This document shows positions 31,533 through 40,242 of a stretch of 64,000 nucleotides of DNA, piece by piece. The DNA is from Opitutaceae bacterium (GTDB lineage: Bacteria > Verrucomicrobiota > Verrucomicrobiia > Opitutales > Opitutaceae): the NCBI GenBank assembly GCA_016711225.1, contig JADJTK010000008.1:232268-296267 (forward strand), read 5' to 3'. Both the position numbers and the translations under genes were made by a program. The notes under the pieces are model-generated. The model made no database searches. It was given only the letters and a program-made list of their open reading frames with translations, and had not been told where the DNA came from. Every line of letters begins with the position of its first letter. Positions within the stretch are counted from its first letter, which is position 1.

Positions 31533-33305
31533 ATGACTGCTCAGCCTGCCCCCGCCCACCCCCACTCCCACTCCAGCCGCGAGATGAAAGGCGCCGAATG
31601 CGTCGCCGAATGCCTGATCCGCGAAGGGGTCGACGTCATGTTTGCCTATCCCGGCGGGGCCTCGCTCGAGCTGCATCAGGCCTTCGCCCACACCGACAAG
31701 ATCCGCGTCATCCTCCCCCGCCACGAGCAGGGCGGCGGCTTTGCCGCCAACGCCTACGCCCGCGTCACCGGCAAGGCCGGGGTCTGCATGGCCACCAGCG
31801 GCCCGGGAGCCACCAATCTTGTCAGCGCCATCGCCGACGCTTACATGGACAGCATCCCCATGGTGGCCATCACCGGGCAGGTGTTCTCCAAATACATCGG
31901 CAAGAGCGCCTTTCAGGAGACCGACTTCTACGGCATGACCCTGCCGATCGTGAAGCACAGCTACCTGGTGATGGATGTGAACGACTTGCCCCGCATCTTC
32001 CGCGAGGCCTTCCACATCGCCACCTCCGGCCGCCCCGGCCCGGTCGTCATCGACATACCCAAAGACGTGCAACAGGCCAAGTTCACTCCGGCCTGGCCCG
32101 CCGTGATGCAGCTCCACGCCTACCATCCGGAAAAGCACGCCGACGACGCCCAACTCCTCCAGGTGCTCGAACTCGTCGCGGAAGCGAAGAAGCCCCTGCT
32201 CTACGTCGGTGGCGGGGCGATCTCCGCCGAGGCCAGCGCCGACCTGCGCGCCTTCGCCGAGCGCAACCAGATTCCGGTCACCACGACCCTCATGGGCGTG
32301 GGCGCCTTCCCGGAGACCCACCCCCTCTCGCTGCGCTGGTTCGGCATGCACGGCACCGTGGCCGGCAACTACGCCGCCGACCAGTGCGACCTCCTGCTCT
32401 GCTTTGGGGCGCGCTTCGACGACCGTGTGACCGGCGACACCAAGGCCTTCGCCCACCGCGCCAAGATCGTCCACCTCGACATCGACGCCTCCGAGCACAA
32501 CAAGAACAAGCGTGTCCACCTGCCCATCGTCGGCGGGCTCAAGCACGCGCTCACTCGCCTCAACGCCCTCCAGGCCGAGCGCAAGATCGCCGCGCCGGCC
32601 GCCGCGACCACCGAGTGGCTCGCCCAGTGCGCCGCCTGGAAGAAGGAATTTCCCTTCAGCTTCGAGCCGAGCCCACACATCCTCCCGCAGGAGGCGATCC
32701 GTACCCTCTACGAACTCACCAAGGGTGAGGCCATCGTCGTCACCGGCGTGGGCCAGCACCAGATGTGGGCCGCCCAGTACTACGCCTTCAACGCCCCCCG
32801 TCGCTTCGTCAGCTCCCTCGGGCTGGGTGCGATGGGCTTCGGCTACCCGGCGGCCCTCGGCGCCAAGGTGGCCCTGCCCGACCAGCAGGTCGTCGACATC
32901 GACGGCGATGGCTCCTTCCTCATGAACGTCCAGGAACTGGCGACTGCGGCGATCGAGAAGATCGGCGCCAAGGCCATGATCCTGAACAACCAGCACCTCG
33001 GCATGGTCGTGCAGTGGGAGGATCGCTTCTACAACAGCGTGCGTGGCAACACCATCTTGGGCGATAAGACCAACATCGGCGGGCCCGACAACATCGGCGG
33101 CCTCTACCCCGACTTCGTCAAGATCGCGGAGGGCTTCGGTGTGAAGGGCCGCCGTGTCATCAAAAAATCCGAACTCCGAGCCGCCATCCAGGAGATGCTC
33201 GACCACGACGGCCCCTTTGTTCTCGACGTGGTTGTGCCGTACTCCGAACACGTGCTCCCCATGATCCCCGCCGGCAAGACGGTGAAGGACATGATCATCA
33301 AATAA
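31533..33305 (+). CDS. ilvB: Acetolactate synthase large subunit
   Basis: A 590-residue thiamine-diphosphate enzyme for the first common step of branched-chain amino acid synthesis. Domain order is normal: the N-terminal PYR domain with the catalytic Glu region RHEQGGGFAANAYARVTGKAGVCMATSGPGATNL, a central FAD-binding domain (about 195-345), and a C-terminal PP domain with GDGSFLMNVQEL (about 457-468) and NNQHLGMVVQWEDRFY. The ATG at 31533 follows CGCTACC; upstream frame extension is repeat DNA. No small subunit (ilvN/ilvH) is adjacent, so it must be encoded elsewhere. Confidence 0.95.
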   Translation: MTAQPAPAHPHSHSSREMKGAECVAECLIREGVDVMFAYPGGASLELHQAFAHTDKIRVILPRHEQGGGFAANAYARVTGKAGVCMATSGPGATNLVSAIADAYMDSIPMVAITGQVFSKYIGKSAFQETDFYGMTLPIVKHSYLVMDVNDLPRIFREAFHIATSGRPGPVVIDIPKDVQQAKFTPAWPAVMQLHAYHPEKHADDAQLLQVLELVAEAKKPLLYVGGGAISAEASADLRAFAERNQIPVTTTLMGVGAFPETHPLSLRWFGMHGTVAGNYAADQCDLLLCFGARFDDRVTGDTKAFAHRAKIVHLDIDASEHNKNKRVHLPIVGGLKHALTRLNALQAERKIAAPAAATTEWLAQCAAWKKEFPFSFEPSPHILPQEAIRTLYELTKGEAIVVTGVGQHQMWAAQYYAFNAPRRFVSSLGLGAMGFGYPAALGAKVALPDQQVVDIDGDGSFLMNVQELATAAIEKIGAKAMILNNQHLGMVVQWEDRFYNSVRGNTILGDKTNIGGPDNIGGLYPDFVKIAEGFGVKGRRVIKKSELRAAIQEMLDHDGPFVLDVVVPYSEHVLPMIPAGKTVKDMIIK

Positions 33306-33334
33306 GTTCCCGCCTTCAGCGGAAACTTGACCCC

Positions 33335-34264
33335 ATGTCGCTCGACCAAATCAAAGCCGCGCTCCTGCGCTCCTACAACGAGGACGGCGGGATCAACCAC
33401 CTCGACGGCTCCAACCTGCCGTCCGAGGCCGCCGTCGACGCGCTGGCCAAGGGGTTCATGCATCTGCTCTTCCCCGGCTTCTTCGAACGCCAGGCCCCCA
33501 CCCGCGACGAAGTCGCCTCCCTCGTCGGCGGCCAACTCGCGGAGATCGAGCGCAGCCTGCGCGCGGAAATCGCCAAGGCCCTCGCCTACGCTGGCCACGC
33601 CGACCCGCAGGCCGCCGCCTCCGTCGAGAGCCTCCACCTGCTCGGTCAGTTCCCCGCCCTGCGCAAGCTCATCCAGACCGACGTCGAGGCCGCCTACACC
33701 GGCGACCCCGCCGCCCGCAGCCAGGACGAGATCATCCTCGCCTACCCCTGCGTATTGGTGATTTCGCTCCAGCGCATCGCCCATATCCTCTACCAGCGCC
33801 GGGTCCCCCTGCTCCCGCGCATGCTCACGGAGTTCGCCCACGAACGCACCGGCGCCGACATCCACCCCGGCGCCCAGATCGGCACCCACTTCTTCGTCGA
33901 CCACTGCACCGGTGTGGTCATCGGCGAGACCACCGTCATCGGCGACCACGTGAAGCTCTACCAGGGCGTCACCCTTGGCGCGAAGTCCTTCGCCCTCGAC
34001 CCACAGGGCAATCCGGTCAAGGGCGTGAAGCGCCACCCCGACGTGGGCGACCACGTCACCATCTACGCCGGGGCCACCATCCTCGGCGGCGACACTCGCG
34101 TGGGCGACCACTCCATTATCGGCTCCAACGTCTGGCTGATGAATTCAGTGCCCTCGCACAGCCTCGTCACCTACGAAGGCGCGAACCTCTCCGTGCGCCA
34201 CCGCCGTAAGCACGAGTCGCTGGAGGTTGAGCTACCTTTCGCCGGCTACACCTACGACATCTGA
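33335..34264 (+). CDS. cysE: Serine O-acetyltransferase (EpsC/CysE type)
   Basis: A 309-residue enzyme that makes O-acetylserine for cysteine synthesis. The N-terminal helical domain (about residues 1-165) leads into the left-handed beta-helix built from hexapeptide repeats. DIHPGAQIG with an Asp, and VDHCTG with a His 15 residues later, match the catalytic Asp/His pair of CysE. GVVIGETTVIGDHVKLYQGVTLGA is the coil signature. The C-terminal tail (ELPFAGYTYDI) ends in Ile, as is common for proteins that bind cysteine synthase. It lies 29 bp after ilvB and may share its transcript. Confidence 0.94.
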   Translation: MSLDQIKAALLRSYNEDGGINHLDGSNLPSEAAVDALAKGFMHLLFPGFFERQAPTRDEVASLVGGQLAEIERSLRAEIAKALAYAGHADPQAAASVESLHLLGQFPALRKLIQTDVEAAYTGDPAARSQDEIILAYPCVLVISLQRIAHILYQRRVPLLPRMLTEFAHERTGADIHPGAQIGTHFFVDHCTGVVIGETTVIGDHVKLYQGVTLGAKSFALDPQGNPVKGVKRHPDVGDHVTIYAGATILGGDTRVGDHSIIGSNVWLMNSVPSHSLVTYEGANLSVRHRRKHESLEVELPFAGYTYDI

Positions 34265-34486
34265 GCGGCCAGCGTGCACTCTGAGGGTCGGGCCCGACCT
34301 CGTGTTCAAGCCGCTTGAGCGCAGCCGGAGCGGCGTGCCCGCGTGCTTCGCGGCGAAACACGCACGTCCAAGTCCCCCCTCTGCTGGACAACTGACCAGA
34401 GCGCCCCGCGTGGTCTGATTCGCTGAACGGGACCCGCAGCCCCACTCGGGCGCAAGCCTGGTGCAGCCGGCCCTCCCTTCACCGCG

Positions 34487-35125
34487 TCACCCCCGGCGCC
34501 AGCGCCGCAGATCCGCCACCAACGGCGCAAACCCGCCGGGAAAATCGTGCTCCAGGCGACGAAAATCGCCGTGGTGACGTCGCAACGCCGCCTCCGCGTG
34601 CTCCACCTCCAACTGCAGCGACGGATGCGGCGTGCCGTAGACCCGTTGCTTGAGCTCGCGCCGGGTGTAGGCGGGTACCCCGCTCGCCTGCCCGCCCAGC
34701 CAGGCGGCCTCGTGCACCGCCGCGTCGCTACCGCATAGATACCACGCCTCGATCGCCGGCACGGCCAGGCCCACGGCGGTGTGGAGCCGCGGACGCCCGT
34801 TGGCCGGGGGCAGATGCTTGAGCGTCTGCCTCACAATCGCGCGTAGCTGACAGAGCCTGCAGTTGGGGTGGTAATAACCGGGCCGCTCATGTCGCCCGTC
34901 GTGCACCACCGAGTCGTCGGCATCGACCACCACCACCAGTCCGACGGCGTCGCTGCGGAAATGCAGATGCCGGAGGATCACCGGCAGCACCTGGGCCACC
35001 GAGGGCCAGCCACGGGCGCGCAACGGCGGCTGCACCCGCTGGATCGGGCAACACAGCACGCCCTCTGCGACCAGGTGCAACGCCGCCTCGTCGGCCGGCG
35101 ACTCGCTCAACAACGCGACTTTCAT
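34487..35125 (-). CDS. TOPRIM/DUF4276-like protein, partner of an AAA ATPase
   Basis: A 212-residue protein, not firmly identified. It begins MKVALLSESPADEAAL, which places a Glu in the position used by TOPRIM-like nucleases. A hydrophobic strand ends in VVVVDADD (residues 64-71), the DxD-type motif. AIEAWYL near 124-130 resembles the conserved segment of DUF4276 proteins. The central part has a cysteine pair (NCRLC) that might bind metal. It lies downstream of the ATPase gene at 35318 on the same strand, 192 bp away. ATPase plus TOPRIM-like effector pairs include several anti-phage systems, so a defence role is a hypothesis. Confidence 0.7.
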   Translation of the reverse strand: MKVALLSESPADEAALHLVAEGVLCCPIQRVQPPLRARGWPSVAQVLPVILRHLHFRSDAVGLVVVVDADDSVVHDGRHERPGYYHPNCRLCQLRAIVRQTLKHLPPANGRPRLHTAVGLAVPAIEAWYLCGSDAAVHEAAWLGGQASGVPAYTRRELKQRVYGTPHPSLQLEVEHAEAALRRHHGDFRRLEHDFPGGFAPLVADLRRWRRG

Positions 35126-35317
35126 GCGGATCGGGTTCGAGACGCCGAAACTCGCTTCGATCCGTCGGGATGAGGGCGGCCAAGAGGCTGGGCCGTTGCC
35201 TCCACAAGAGTCTCGAGGAGTCGTTGTTGAGTTGCCATTCGTACTGAGCAGCGAGGGCTTGGCGGGGGTTGGGCGGGGCGGTTCGCTTGTCTGCGTTGGT
35301 TCGGCGCCAAGTCCCGG

Positions 35318-36310
35318 TTACGCCTCGTCCGGGATTCCGCCAAGTACCCCGCTGTACCACAGGTCGCCGAGGCTGGCGGTGCCGATGGCCTCGCGCAGGT
35401 CCTCTCGATCCGACAACCGCTCAAAGGTGGCTTCCGCCCCGCGTTTCTGCGCCACGATCACCTCGTCGAGGGTATCGCGGAACAGGTCGAGCAGGTAGGG
35501 CGAATGGGTGGTGGTCAGGATCTGCGTACCCGGCTGTCCCGCTCCCGGCTCGCTCATGCGGTAGAGTAGATCGCGGATCTCGCGCAACAGGCGCGGGTGG
35601 ATGCCGCGGTCGATCTCCTCCAGACACAGAATCGCCGGCAGTGGTCGCACTTCGGTAAGCACCAGCAGGCCGAGCAGGACGAGCGTTCCCTGGGAGAGCT
35701 CCTCGGCGCCGAGGGCGCGCGCTTCGCCGACGATCTCGGCCACGAGGCGCCGCGTCCCGTCGGGCGCCGTGGCGCAACCAATGGATCGATACTCGGGCAG
35801 GACCCGGCAGAACTCGGCGCCGATCCGCGCGAAAGTCTCGGGCTGTTCCCGCTGCACGCGGTCGAGGGCGGCGGGAAGGTTGGTGCCGTCGTCCCCCAAG
35901 AGAATGGGCGCACCGGCCGGGCTGGGGCGGGCCAGCGCGGCCTGGTCCAGCGCAACCACGCGCACGCTGGCCAGTCGCGGCACCAACTCGGTCCAGCGCG
36001 AGGGCACATCATGTCCGCCGATGATGCGCAGCGAGCGGCCGGCGCCGTCGGGCGCGCAGTCGAGTTGCGCGGTGAGGTCGGCAAAGGGTGGATGGAAGCG
36101 GAAGAGCAACTGTCCCGAATTCTGGCCCGGGGCGGCGAGCTTGGCCGCGAACTGCGGCGGCCGGCCGGCGAACTGGCGCAGCCGCTGGAGGGCCAGCAGC
36201 ACGCTGGACTTGCCGCTGCCGTTGGGGCCGATGAGGAGATTGACGGGGGCGAGCTCGATCCGCGCCGAACGCAGGACCTTGAAGTTCGTGAATTCGATGG
36301 AGGCGATCAC
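35318..36310 (-). CDS. AAA family ATPase (AAA15/AAA21, OLD/RecF-like)
   Basis: A 330-residue ABC-type ATPase of the AAA_15/AAA_21 group. MIASIEFTNFKVLRSARIELAPVN leads into Walker A GPNGSGKS (28-35). The signature-like ELSQGTLVLLGLLVL, a Walker B ILCLEEIDRGIHP (about 225-237) and a His switch THSPYLL (about 268) complete the site. There is no long coiled coil, and no TOPRIM domain is fused, so it needs a separate effector; the gene at 34487 is the candidate. An alternative is a housekeeping repair-related ATPase. The direction and spacing suggest one transcript, but the 192-bp gap is long. Confidence 0.85.
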   Translation of the reverse strand: MIASIEFTNFKVLRSARIELAPVNLLIGPNGSGKSSVLLALQRLRQFAGRPPQFAAKLAAPGQNSGQLLFRFHPPFADLTAQLDCAPDGAGRSLRIIGGHDVPSRWTELVPRLASVRVVALDQAALARPSPAGAPILLGDDGTNLPAALDRVQREQPETFARIGAEFCRVLPEYRSIGCATAPDGTRRLVAEIVGEARALGAEELSQGTLVLLGLLVLTEVRPLPAILCLEEIDRGIHPRLLREIRDLLYRMSEPGAGQPGTQILTTTHSPYLLDLFRDTLDEVIVAQKRGAEATFERLSDREDLREAIGTASLGDLWYSGVLGGIPDEA

Positions 36311-36505
36311 GGTGAGGCGACTATGGGGACCGGGGCGGCGGCGGCAACCCCCGCCTGCCCCTTTCGCGCCACCGCGTCGCTCGGGCCGTTCAACCGTCCT
36401 TAAAGACCACTGGGACAGTCCAATTCAGAGCGAGATTGTGTCCGCTCTCGCCGCCCGGGCCCTCCACCGCCCTCAGAAACCGCAGCCCGCTCCGAGCACA
36501 AATCA

Positions 36506-36523
36506 ATGTCGCGGCCGCGACAT
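36506..36523. repeat. Perfect 18-bp palindrome ATGTCGCG-GCCGCGACAT
   Basis: It is the same palindrome family as 7791 and 17895, with a central GC instead of AT. It stands alone in intergenic DNA. Confidence 0.6.
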
Positions 36524-36889
36524 CAATCTGAGCCCCGACAGGCCAAAATGCTCCATAATATCCCAAGCGCGCCACCAATACGCGGCTCAGCCCGGACGCT
36601 TGGCCGGCGAGGGCGATCCTCAGTATCACCCTTCCGGCCAAGCCAGGCCTCCTCCACAGGCAAACCGCTACGCCGGACGGTTCGTCCGGTGAACCACGCA
36701 CCAGCAGGCCGCTCGCGGCCCAAGGCACGGCTCGCCGGCAGGCTCACCTGGATGGCCCCCTTCCACCTCCCGCGGATCCAGGGAGCATCCGAGGAAGAAA
36801 CTCAGCACGAAGCCCGCCGTCACCAGTTCCCCTAGACAAGGCATCTTGGGACAAATCCATCACCCTTCGCGGCCACGCCCGCACCGCAC

Positions 36890-36929
36890 CAAAAACAAAC
36901 GACCGGCGGCCGCAGGGGCCGCCGGTCGT
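36890..36929 (-). terminator. Rho-independent terminator of the xylulokinase gene
   Basis: The 13-bp arms 36899-36911 and 36917-36929 pair perfectly around a five-base loop. An A-rich run at 36890-36898 gives the T tract on the minus strand. It begins 28 bp after the xylulokinase stop. Confidence 0.85.
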
Positions 36930-36956
36930 GAAAGAGACAGAACGCCGCTATCGCCC

Positions 36957-38108
36957 TCAGCCGTTGGCAAGCTTGCGCTGTGCACCCTCCATCGCCGCGC
37001 GGGCGAGGTGGGCCGGAGTGTTGGTCTTGGCGTTGAGGCCGATGAAGGCGCCCGAGCCGGTGGGCACGTTGGGCGTGCGCTCGCCGGCATAATACGGGAG
37101 CAGCAGCAACCCGTCGCAACCGGCCGGAGCCGAGGCGACCTGGGCATCGAAGGTACGCACGTCCCAGCCGAGCAGGGCGCGCATGTGCTCGGTAACGCTG
37201 GTTACGTTCATCGTGCACAGCAGCGGCAACCAGCCGCCGGTGGAGCTGCAGAAGGCCGCGATCTCGCCCTCCGGATCACACACGGGTTTCTTGCTGAAAG
37301 CGTAGATGGTGCCGCTGGTGCCAAAGCTCGCGGTCACCACGCCCGGTTCCACGTTACCAGTACCGATGGCGCCCATCATGTTGTCGCCGCCGCCCGCGCT
37401 CACGGTGACGGTGGGGAGCAGGCCGTACTTGGCGGCCATCTCCGCGCGGAGCAGACCGGCCGAGGCGTGCGAGGGGGAGATCTCCGGCAGGGCCTGGGCG
37501 AGCTTCGGATCGATGGCGGCGATGGCGGCCTTCGACCACTCGGCCTTGCGCACATCCATGAGCGCGGTGCCGGAGGCGTCTCCAAACTCCATGGAGTATT
37601 TGCCGGTGAGGTGGAAATTGAGGTAATCGTGCGGCAGGAGCACGTGGCGCAGGCGGCGGTAGTTGGCCGGCTCATGCTTCTTGAGCCAGGCGATCTTGCC
37701 CGCAGTGAAGCCGGCGAGCACGAGGTTGCCGGTCTTCTTCAGCGTCGCCTTGGCGCCACCGAGCTTCTTCATGATCGCCTCACATTCGCCGACCGTGCTG
37801 GTGTCGCACCAGAGCTTGGCCGGGCGGATGACCTCCCCGTGCTCGTCGAGCGGAACGAAGCCGTGCTGCTGACCCGACACACCGATGCCGAGGACCGAAG
37901 CTCGGTCAACCTTGGCCAGGACCTCGAGGATCACAGTGTCGAGAGCCTGCACCCACGCGGAGGGATGCTGCTCCATGTGACCGACCGGGAGGTTCGGGAT
38001 GAGCTGGTAAGTGGCGCGCGCCTCGGCGACCACCTTGCCGGATTCGAGATCAAGGACGATGGCCTTGGTGCTTTGCGTACCGCTGTCGATGCCGATGAAG
38101 AGACTCAT
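36957..38108 (-). CDS. xylB: Xylulokinase, 3'-truncated
   Basis: A FGGY-family sugar kinase that should phosphorylate D-xylulose. Present are the N-terminal phosphate-binding motif FIGIDSGTQSTKAIV, GIGVSGQQHGFV, the catalytic-Asp region FGDASGTALMDV and the start of FGGY_C with GGGDNMMGAIG. The frame stops after ARAAMEGAQRKLANG at 383 residues, while xylulokinases run to about 490-520. The missing part includes the C-terminal ATP-binding GG motif. Neither other frame continues the domain, and a strong terminator follows at once, so this is a real truncation rather than a frameshift. Activity is doubtful. The ATG at 38108 gives the conserved N-terminus. Confidence 0.82.
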   Translation of the reverse strand: MSLFIGIDSGTQSTKAIVLDLESGKVVAEARATYQLIPNLPVGHMEQHPSAWVQALDTVILEVLAKVDRASVLGIGVSGQQHGFVPLDEHGEVIRPAKLWCDTSTVGECEAIMKKLGGAKATLKKTGNLVLAGFTAGKIAWLKKHEPANYRRLRHVLLPHDYLNFHLTGKYSMEFGDASGTALMDVRKAEWSKAAIAAIDPKLAQALPEISPSHASAGLLRAEMAAKYGLLPTVTVSAGGGDNMMGAIGTGNVEPGVVTASFGTSGTIYAFSKKPVCDPEGEIAAFCSSTGGWLPLLCTMNVTSVTEHMRALLGWDVRTFDAQVASAPAGCDGLLLLPYYAGERTPNVPTGSGAFIGLNAKTNTPAHLARAAMEGAQRKLANG

Positions 38109-38191
38109 GGGGTTGGGATTAGGAGACAAAGCGTGCCGAGGGCTCGCGCGAGAACAACGCCTATCCGCAGCAAAGTCGCTCTAACAGAAGA

Positions 38192-38221
38192 CAAAAAAAG
38201 GCCGCGCGGGTGGCGCGGCCT
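38192..38221 (-). terminator. Rho-independent terminator of the aminotransferase gene
   Basis: The arms AGGCCGCGC (38199-38207) and GCGCGGCCT (38213-38221) are flanked by seven A bases at 38193-38199, giving a T tract on the minus strand. It sits 25 bp past the aminotransferase stop. Confidence 0.82.
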
Positions 38222-38246
38222 CGAAGAACTGGGAAAGGAGAGGGTT

Positions 38247-39440
38247 TCAGCCCTTCAGCGAGGCGCAGAAACGGGCCAACCGGCGCACGCCCTCCTCGAT
38301 GATCTTGTCTCCAGTAGCGTAGCTCAGGCGCAGGCAGTCGTCGGCACCGAAGGCGCCACCGGGCACCGCCGCGACCTTCTCCTGCTCAAGCAGCTTTGCG
38401 CAGAACTCCCCCGACGGCAGACCGAAGGAGGCGATGCGCGGGAAGAGATAGAACGCGCCCTGGGCCAGCCCGCATTCCACACCGGGGATCTTGTTGAGCT
38501 CGGCGTGCAAGAAACGGCGACGGCGGTCGAAGGCCTCCATCATCGGCTTGAGTGCGGCAGCGGCTTTGTCCTTCTCCTTCAACGCGGCGAGCGCGCCGTA
38601 CTGGGCAAAGGTGGTGGCGTTGGAGGAGGTCTGGCTCTGGATGTCGATGGCGGCGCGCGCAACGTCCGGCGGGGCCACCATGGTGCCCAAACGCCAACCG
38701 GTCATCGCATACGTCTTGCTGAAACCGGAGACGATGATCGTGGCCGCGGCGGCTTCCGGGGACAAGGTGGCGGCGCAGACGTGCTTCACACCGTCATAGG
38801 TGAGATGCTCGTACATCTCATCCGACATCAGGTAGAGGCCGTGCTTGAGCACAACGCCCACGAAGGCCTCCATCTCGGCCCGCGAATAAACCGCGCCGGT
38901 GGGATTGGAGGGGCTGTTGAGAATGACGAGCTTGGTGCGCGGGGTGATCGCGGCCTCGAGCTGGGCGGCCGTGAGCTTGAAGCTGTTTTCCGCGGTGGCG
39001 CTGACAATTACCGGGGTGCCGCCGGCGAGCTTCACCATCTCCGGATAGCTCACCCAGTACGGCGCGGGCACGATAACCTCGTCGCCGGGGCCCACCGTCG
39101 CCATGATGGCGAGATAACACGAGTACTTGCCACCGGGGCTCACGCAGGTCTGGGCCGGCGCGACCTTGAGGCCGTAGTCGTTGAGGTAACGGTCGGCGAT
39201 GGCGGCGCGCAGCTCGTCGATGCCGGCGGCCGGCGCGTACTTGGTTTTGCCGGCGGCGAGGGCCTTGGCACAGGCCTCCTTGATGAATTCGGGGGTGTCG
39301 AAGTCGGGCTCACCGGCGGCGAACCCGCAGACGTCGATACCGGCAGCTTTCATGGCCTTGGCCTTGGCATCGACCGCCAGAGTAGGCGACGGAGCGATGT
39401 TCTTGGCCCACGGAGACAGGGAACGGCGATTTTGGGTCAT
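38247..39440 (-). CDS. Pyridoxal phosphate-dependent aminotransferase (aspartate aminotransferase family)
   Basis: A 397-residue class I/II aminotransferase. It has GEPDFDTPEFIKEA near the N-terminus, APYWVSYPEMVKLAGG, NSPSNPTGAVYS and the PLP lysine in SGFSKTYAMTGWRLG, typical of subgroup I-gamma aspartate aminotransferases of the AspB type. The C-terminus has VPGGAFGADDCLRLSYA. Transamination of oxaloacetate with glutamate is the expected reaction, though related enzymes also act on prephenate or aromatic substrates. The ATG at 39440 (MTQNRRSLSPWAKNI) is chosen because upstream in-frame residues are Arg/Pro-rich and not part of the fold. Its own terminator follows. Confidence 0.93.
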   Translation of the reverse strand: MTQNRRSLSPWAKNIAPSPTLAVDAKAKAMKAAGIDVCGFAAGEPDFDTPEFIKEACAKALAAGKTKYAPAAGIDELRAAIADRYLNDYGLKVAPAQTCVSPGGKYSCYLAIMATVGPGDEVIVPAPYWVSYPEMVKLAGGTPVIVSATAENSFKLTAAQLEAAITPRTKLVILNSPSNPTGAVYSRAEMEAFVGVVLKHGLYLMSDEMYEHLTYDGVKHVCAATLSPEAAAATIIVSGFSKTYAMTGWRLGTMVAPPDVARAAIDIQSQTSSNATTFAQYGALAALKEKDKAAAALKPMMEAFDRRRRFLHAELNKIPGVECGLAQGAFYLFPRIASFGLPSGEFCAKLLEQEKVAAVPGGAFGADDCLRLSYATGDKIIEEGVRRLARFCASLKG

Positions 39441-39655
39441 GTCGAGGGCGCAGGTTGGGCGGTCCCCATAGGCGAAGCAAGCCCGGCCATGCCAAGCGGC
39501 GCGATTTCCGGCCGCTCCCCCAACCGGCATCGGCCAACCACCCGGGGGCCTCGATGCGAGCGCTTGCGAACTGGCCGCTCCGCGGGCCACGGGCCGCCCT
39601 TCCGGCGGCCGCCTAGCCGCTGCCGCCGCTCCCCGGCCGCCGCGAAAACCGGACA

Positions 39656-39705
39656 CAAAAAACCCCTCGGAGGCTACCGCTTGCGCGGGCGGCCACCCGA
39701 GGGGT
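39656..39705 (-). terminator. Rho-independent terminator of the ribbon-helix-helix gene
   Basis: The arms ACCCCTCGG (39662-39670) and CCGAGGGGT (39697-39705) enclose a GC-rich loop region. Six A bases at 39656-39662 give the minus-strand T tract. Confidence 0.75.
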
Positions 39706-39731
39706 CGGAAAGAATTACCCGGAAGGGTTGA

Positions 39732-40052
39732 TTACTTCTTCTTGGCGACCTTCTTGCCGGCCTTGACCGGGAGCGAGTCCAGCGCGGTGCGCAGCAGCTC
39801 GCCGACGCTGACGTCATGCTTCTTGGCGAGCTTGACGAGGCGCTGCTTGCTGTCGAGGCGCAGACGGACCGAGATCTGGCGGTGCGCTTTGACCGGAGCC
39901 ACGTAGGTGGAGTAGTCGAACGTCTCGATGGCGTGACGGATTACTTCGCTGTTGGTGGCCATGCCGAGCTGGTTGCGCGCGGCATCAATCTTGGCGAGGA
40001 GTTCTTCCTTGAGGTCGAACGTGAGGGGGGAGCTTTCTTGTGCAGTGGCCAT
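39732..40052 (-). CDS. Ribbon-helix-helix type DNA-binding protein
   Basis: A small basic protein of 106 residues. Two segments look like ribbon-helix-helix units: FDLKEELLAKIDAARNQLGMATNSEVIRHAIETFDY (about 12-47), and RQISVRLRLDSKQRLVKLAKKHDVSVGELLRTALDSL (about 58-94). A lysine-rich tail (KAGKKVAKKK) ends the protein. CopG/Arc-type regulators bind DNA as dimers; two units in one chain might fold as an internal dimer. No toxin gene is adjacent, so an antitoxin role has no support here. The upstream region has a direct repeat (40101-40117) that could be an autoregulatory operator. It has its own terminator and appears monocistronic. Confidence 0.82.
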   Translation of the reverse strand: MATAQESSPLTFDLKEELLAKIDAARNQLGMATNSEVIRHAIETFDYSTYVAPVKAHRQISVRLRLDSKQRLVKLAKKHDVSVGELLRTALDSLPVKAGKKVAKKK

Positions 40053-40100
40053 TGTGGTATGTATCTAGTGGTGGTGGTGTATCGCAGTTGCGGTAGGATG

Positions 40101-40117
40101 CATAACTTTTTCATAAC
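40101..40117. promoter_or_regulatory. Candidate operator upstream of the ribbon-helix-helix gene
   Basis: CATAAC is repeated directly with an 11-base period (40101-40106 and 40112-40117), flanked by GGATG and GTATCC. This is one of the few AT-rich spots in the window. Ribbon-helix-helix dimers often bind sites spaced by one helical turn. Inference only. Confidence 0.35.
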
Positions 40118-40242
40118 GTATCCGAAAGCAACTAGTTTCTTCATCGAAGTTGCATTCTCCTCCCCCCGCACCCGTTCTGATGTTGACTACCGGGAGGCCC
40201 GGATCGTCGATTCCACGACGCGCCCACCGGGCGTTTTCCCCC

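Larger units (their letters stand above)
36311..36956. other. Intergenic region with a palindrome and a terminator
   Basis: No gene is supported in these 646 bp between the start of the leftward ATPase and the end of the leftward xylulokinase. They contain the 18-bp palindrome at 36506-36523 and the xylulokinase terminator at 36890-36929. No remnant of the missing kinase C-terminus was found in any frame. Confidence 0.5.

Noticed and set aside
36846..36956. Frameshift as the cause of the short xylulokinase
   Set aside because: Both other frames downstream were read and do not resemble the FGGY C-terminal domain. A terminator follows immediately.
36846..39731. Long plus-strand open frame across the xylulokinase and aminotransferase genes
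   Set aside because: Both minus-strand genes have complete family motifs and terminators; the plus-strand frame is a shadow with no recognisable domain.
39732..40052. Antitoxin of a toxin-antitoxin pair
   Set aside because: No small toxin gene lies next to it; the gene has its own terminator and upstream region.
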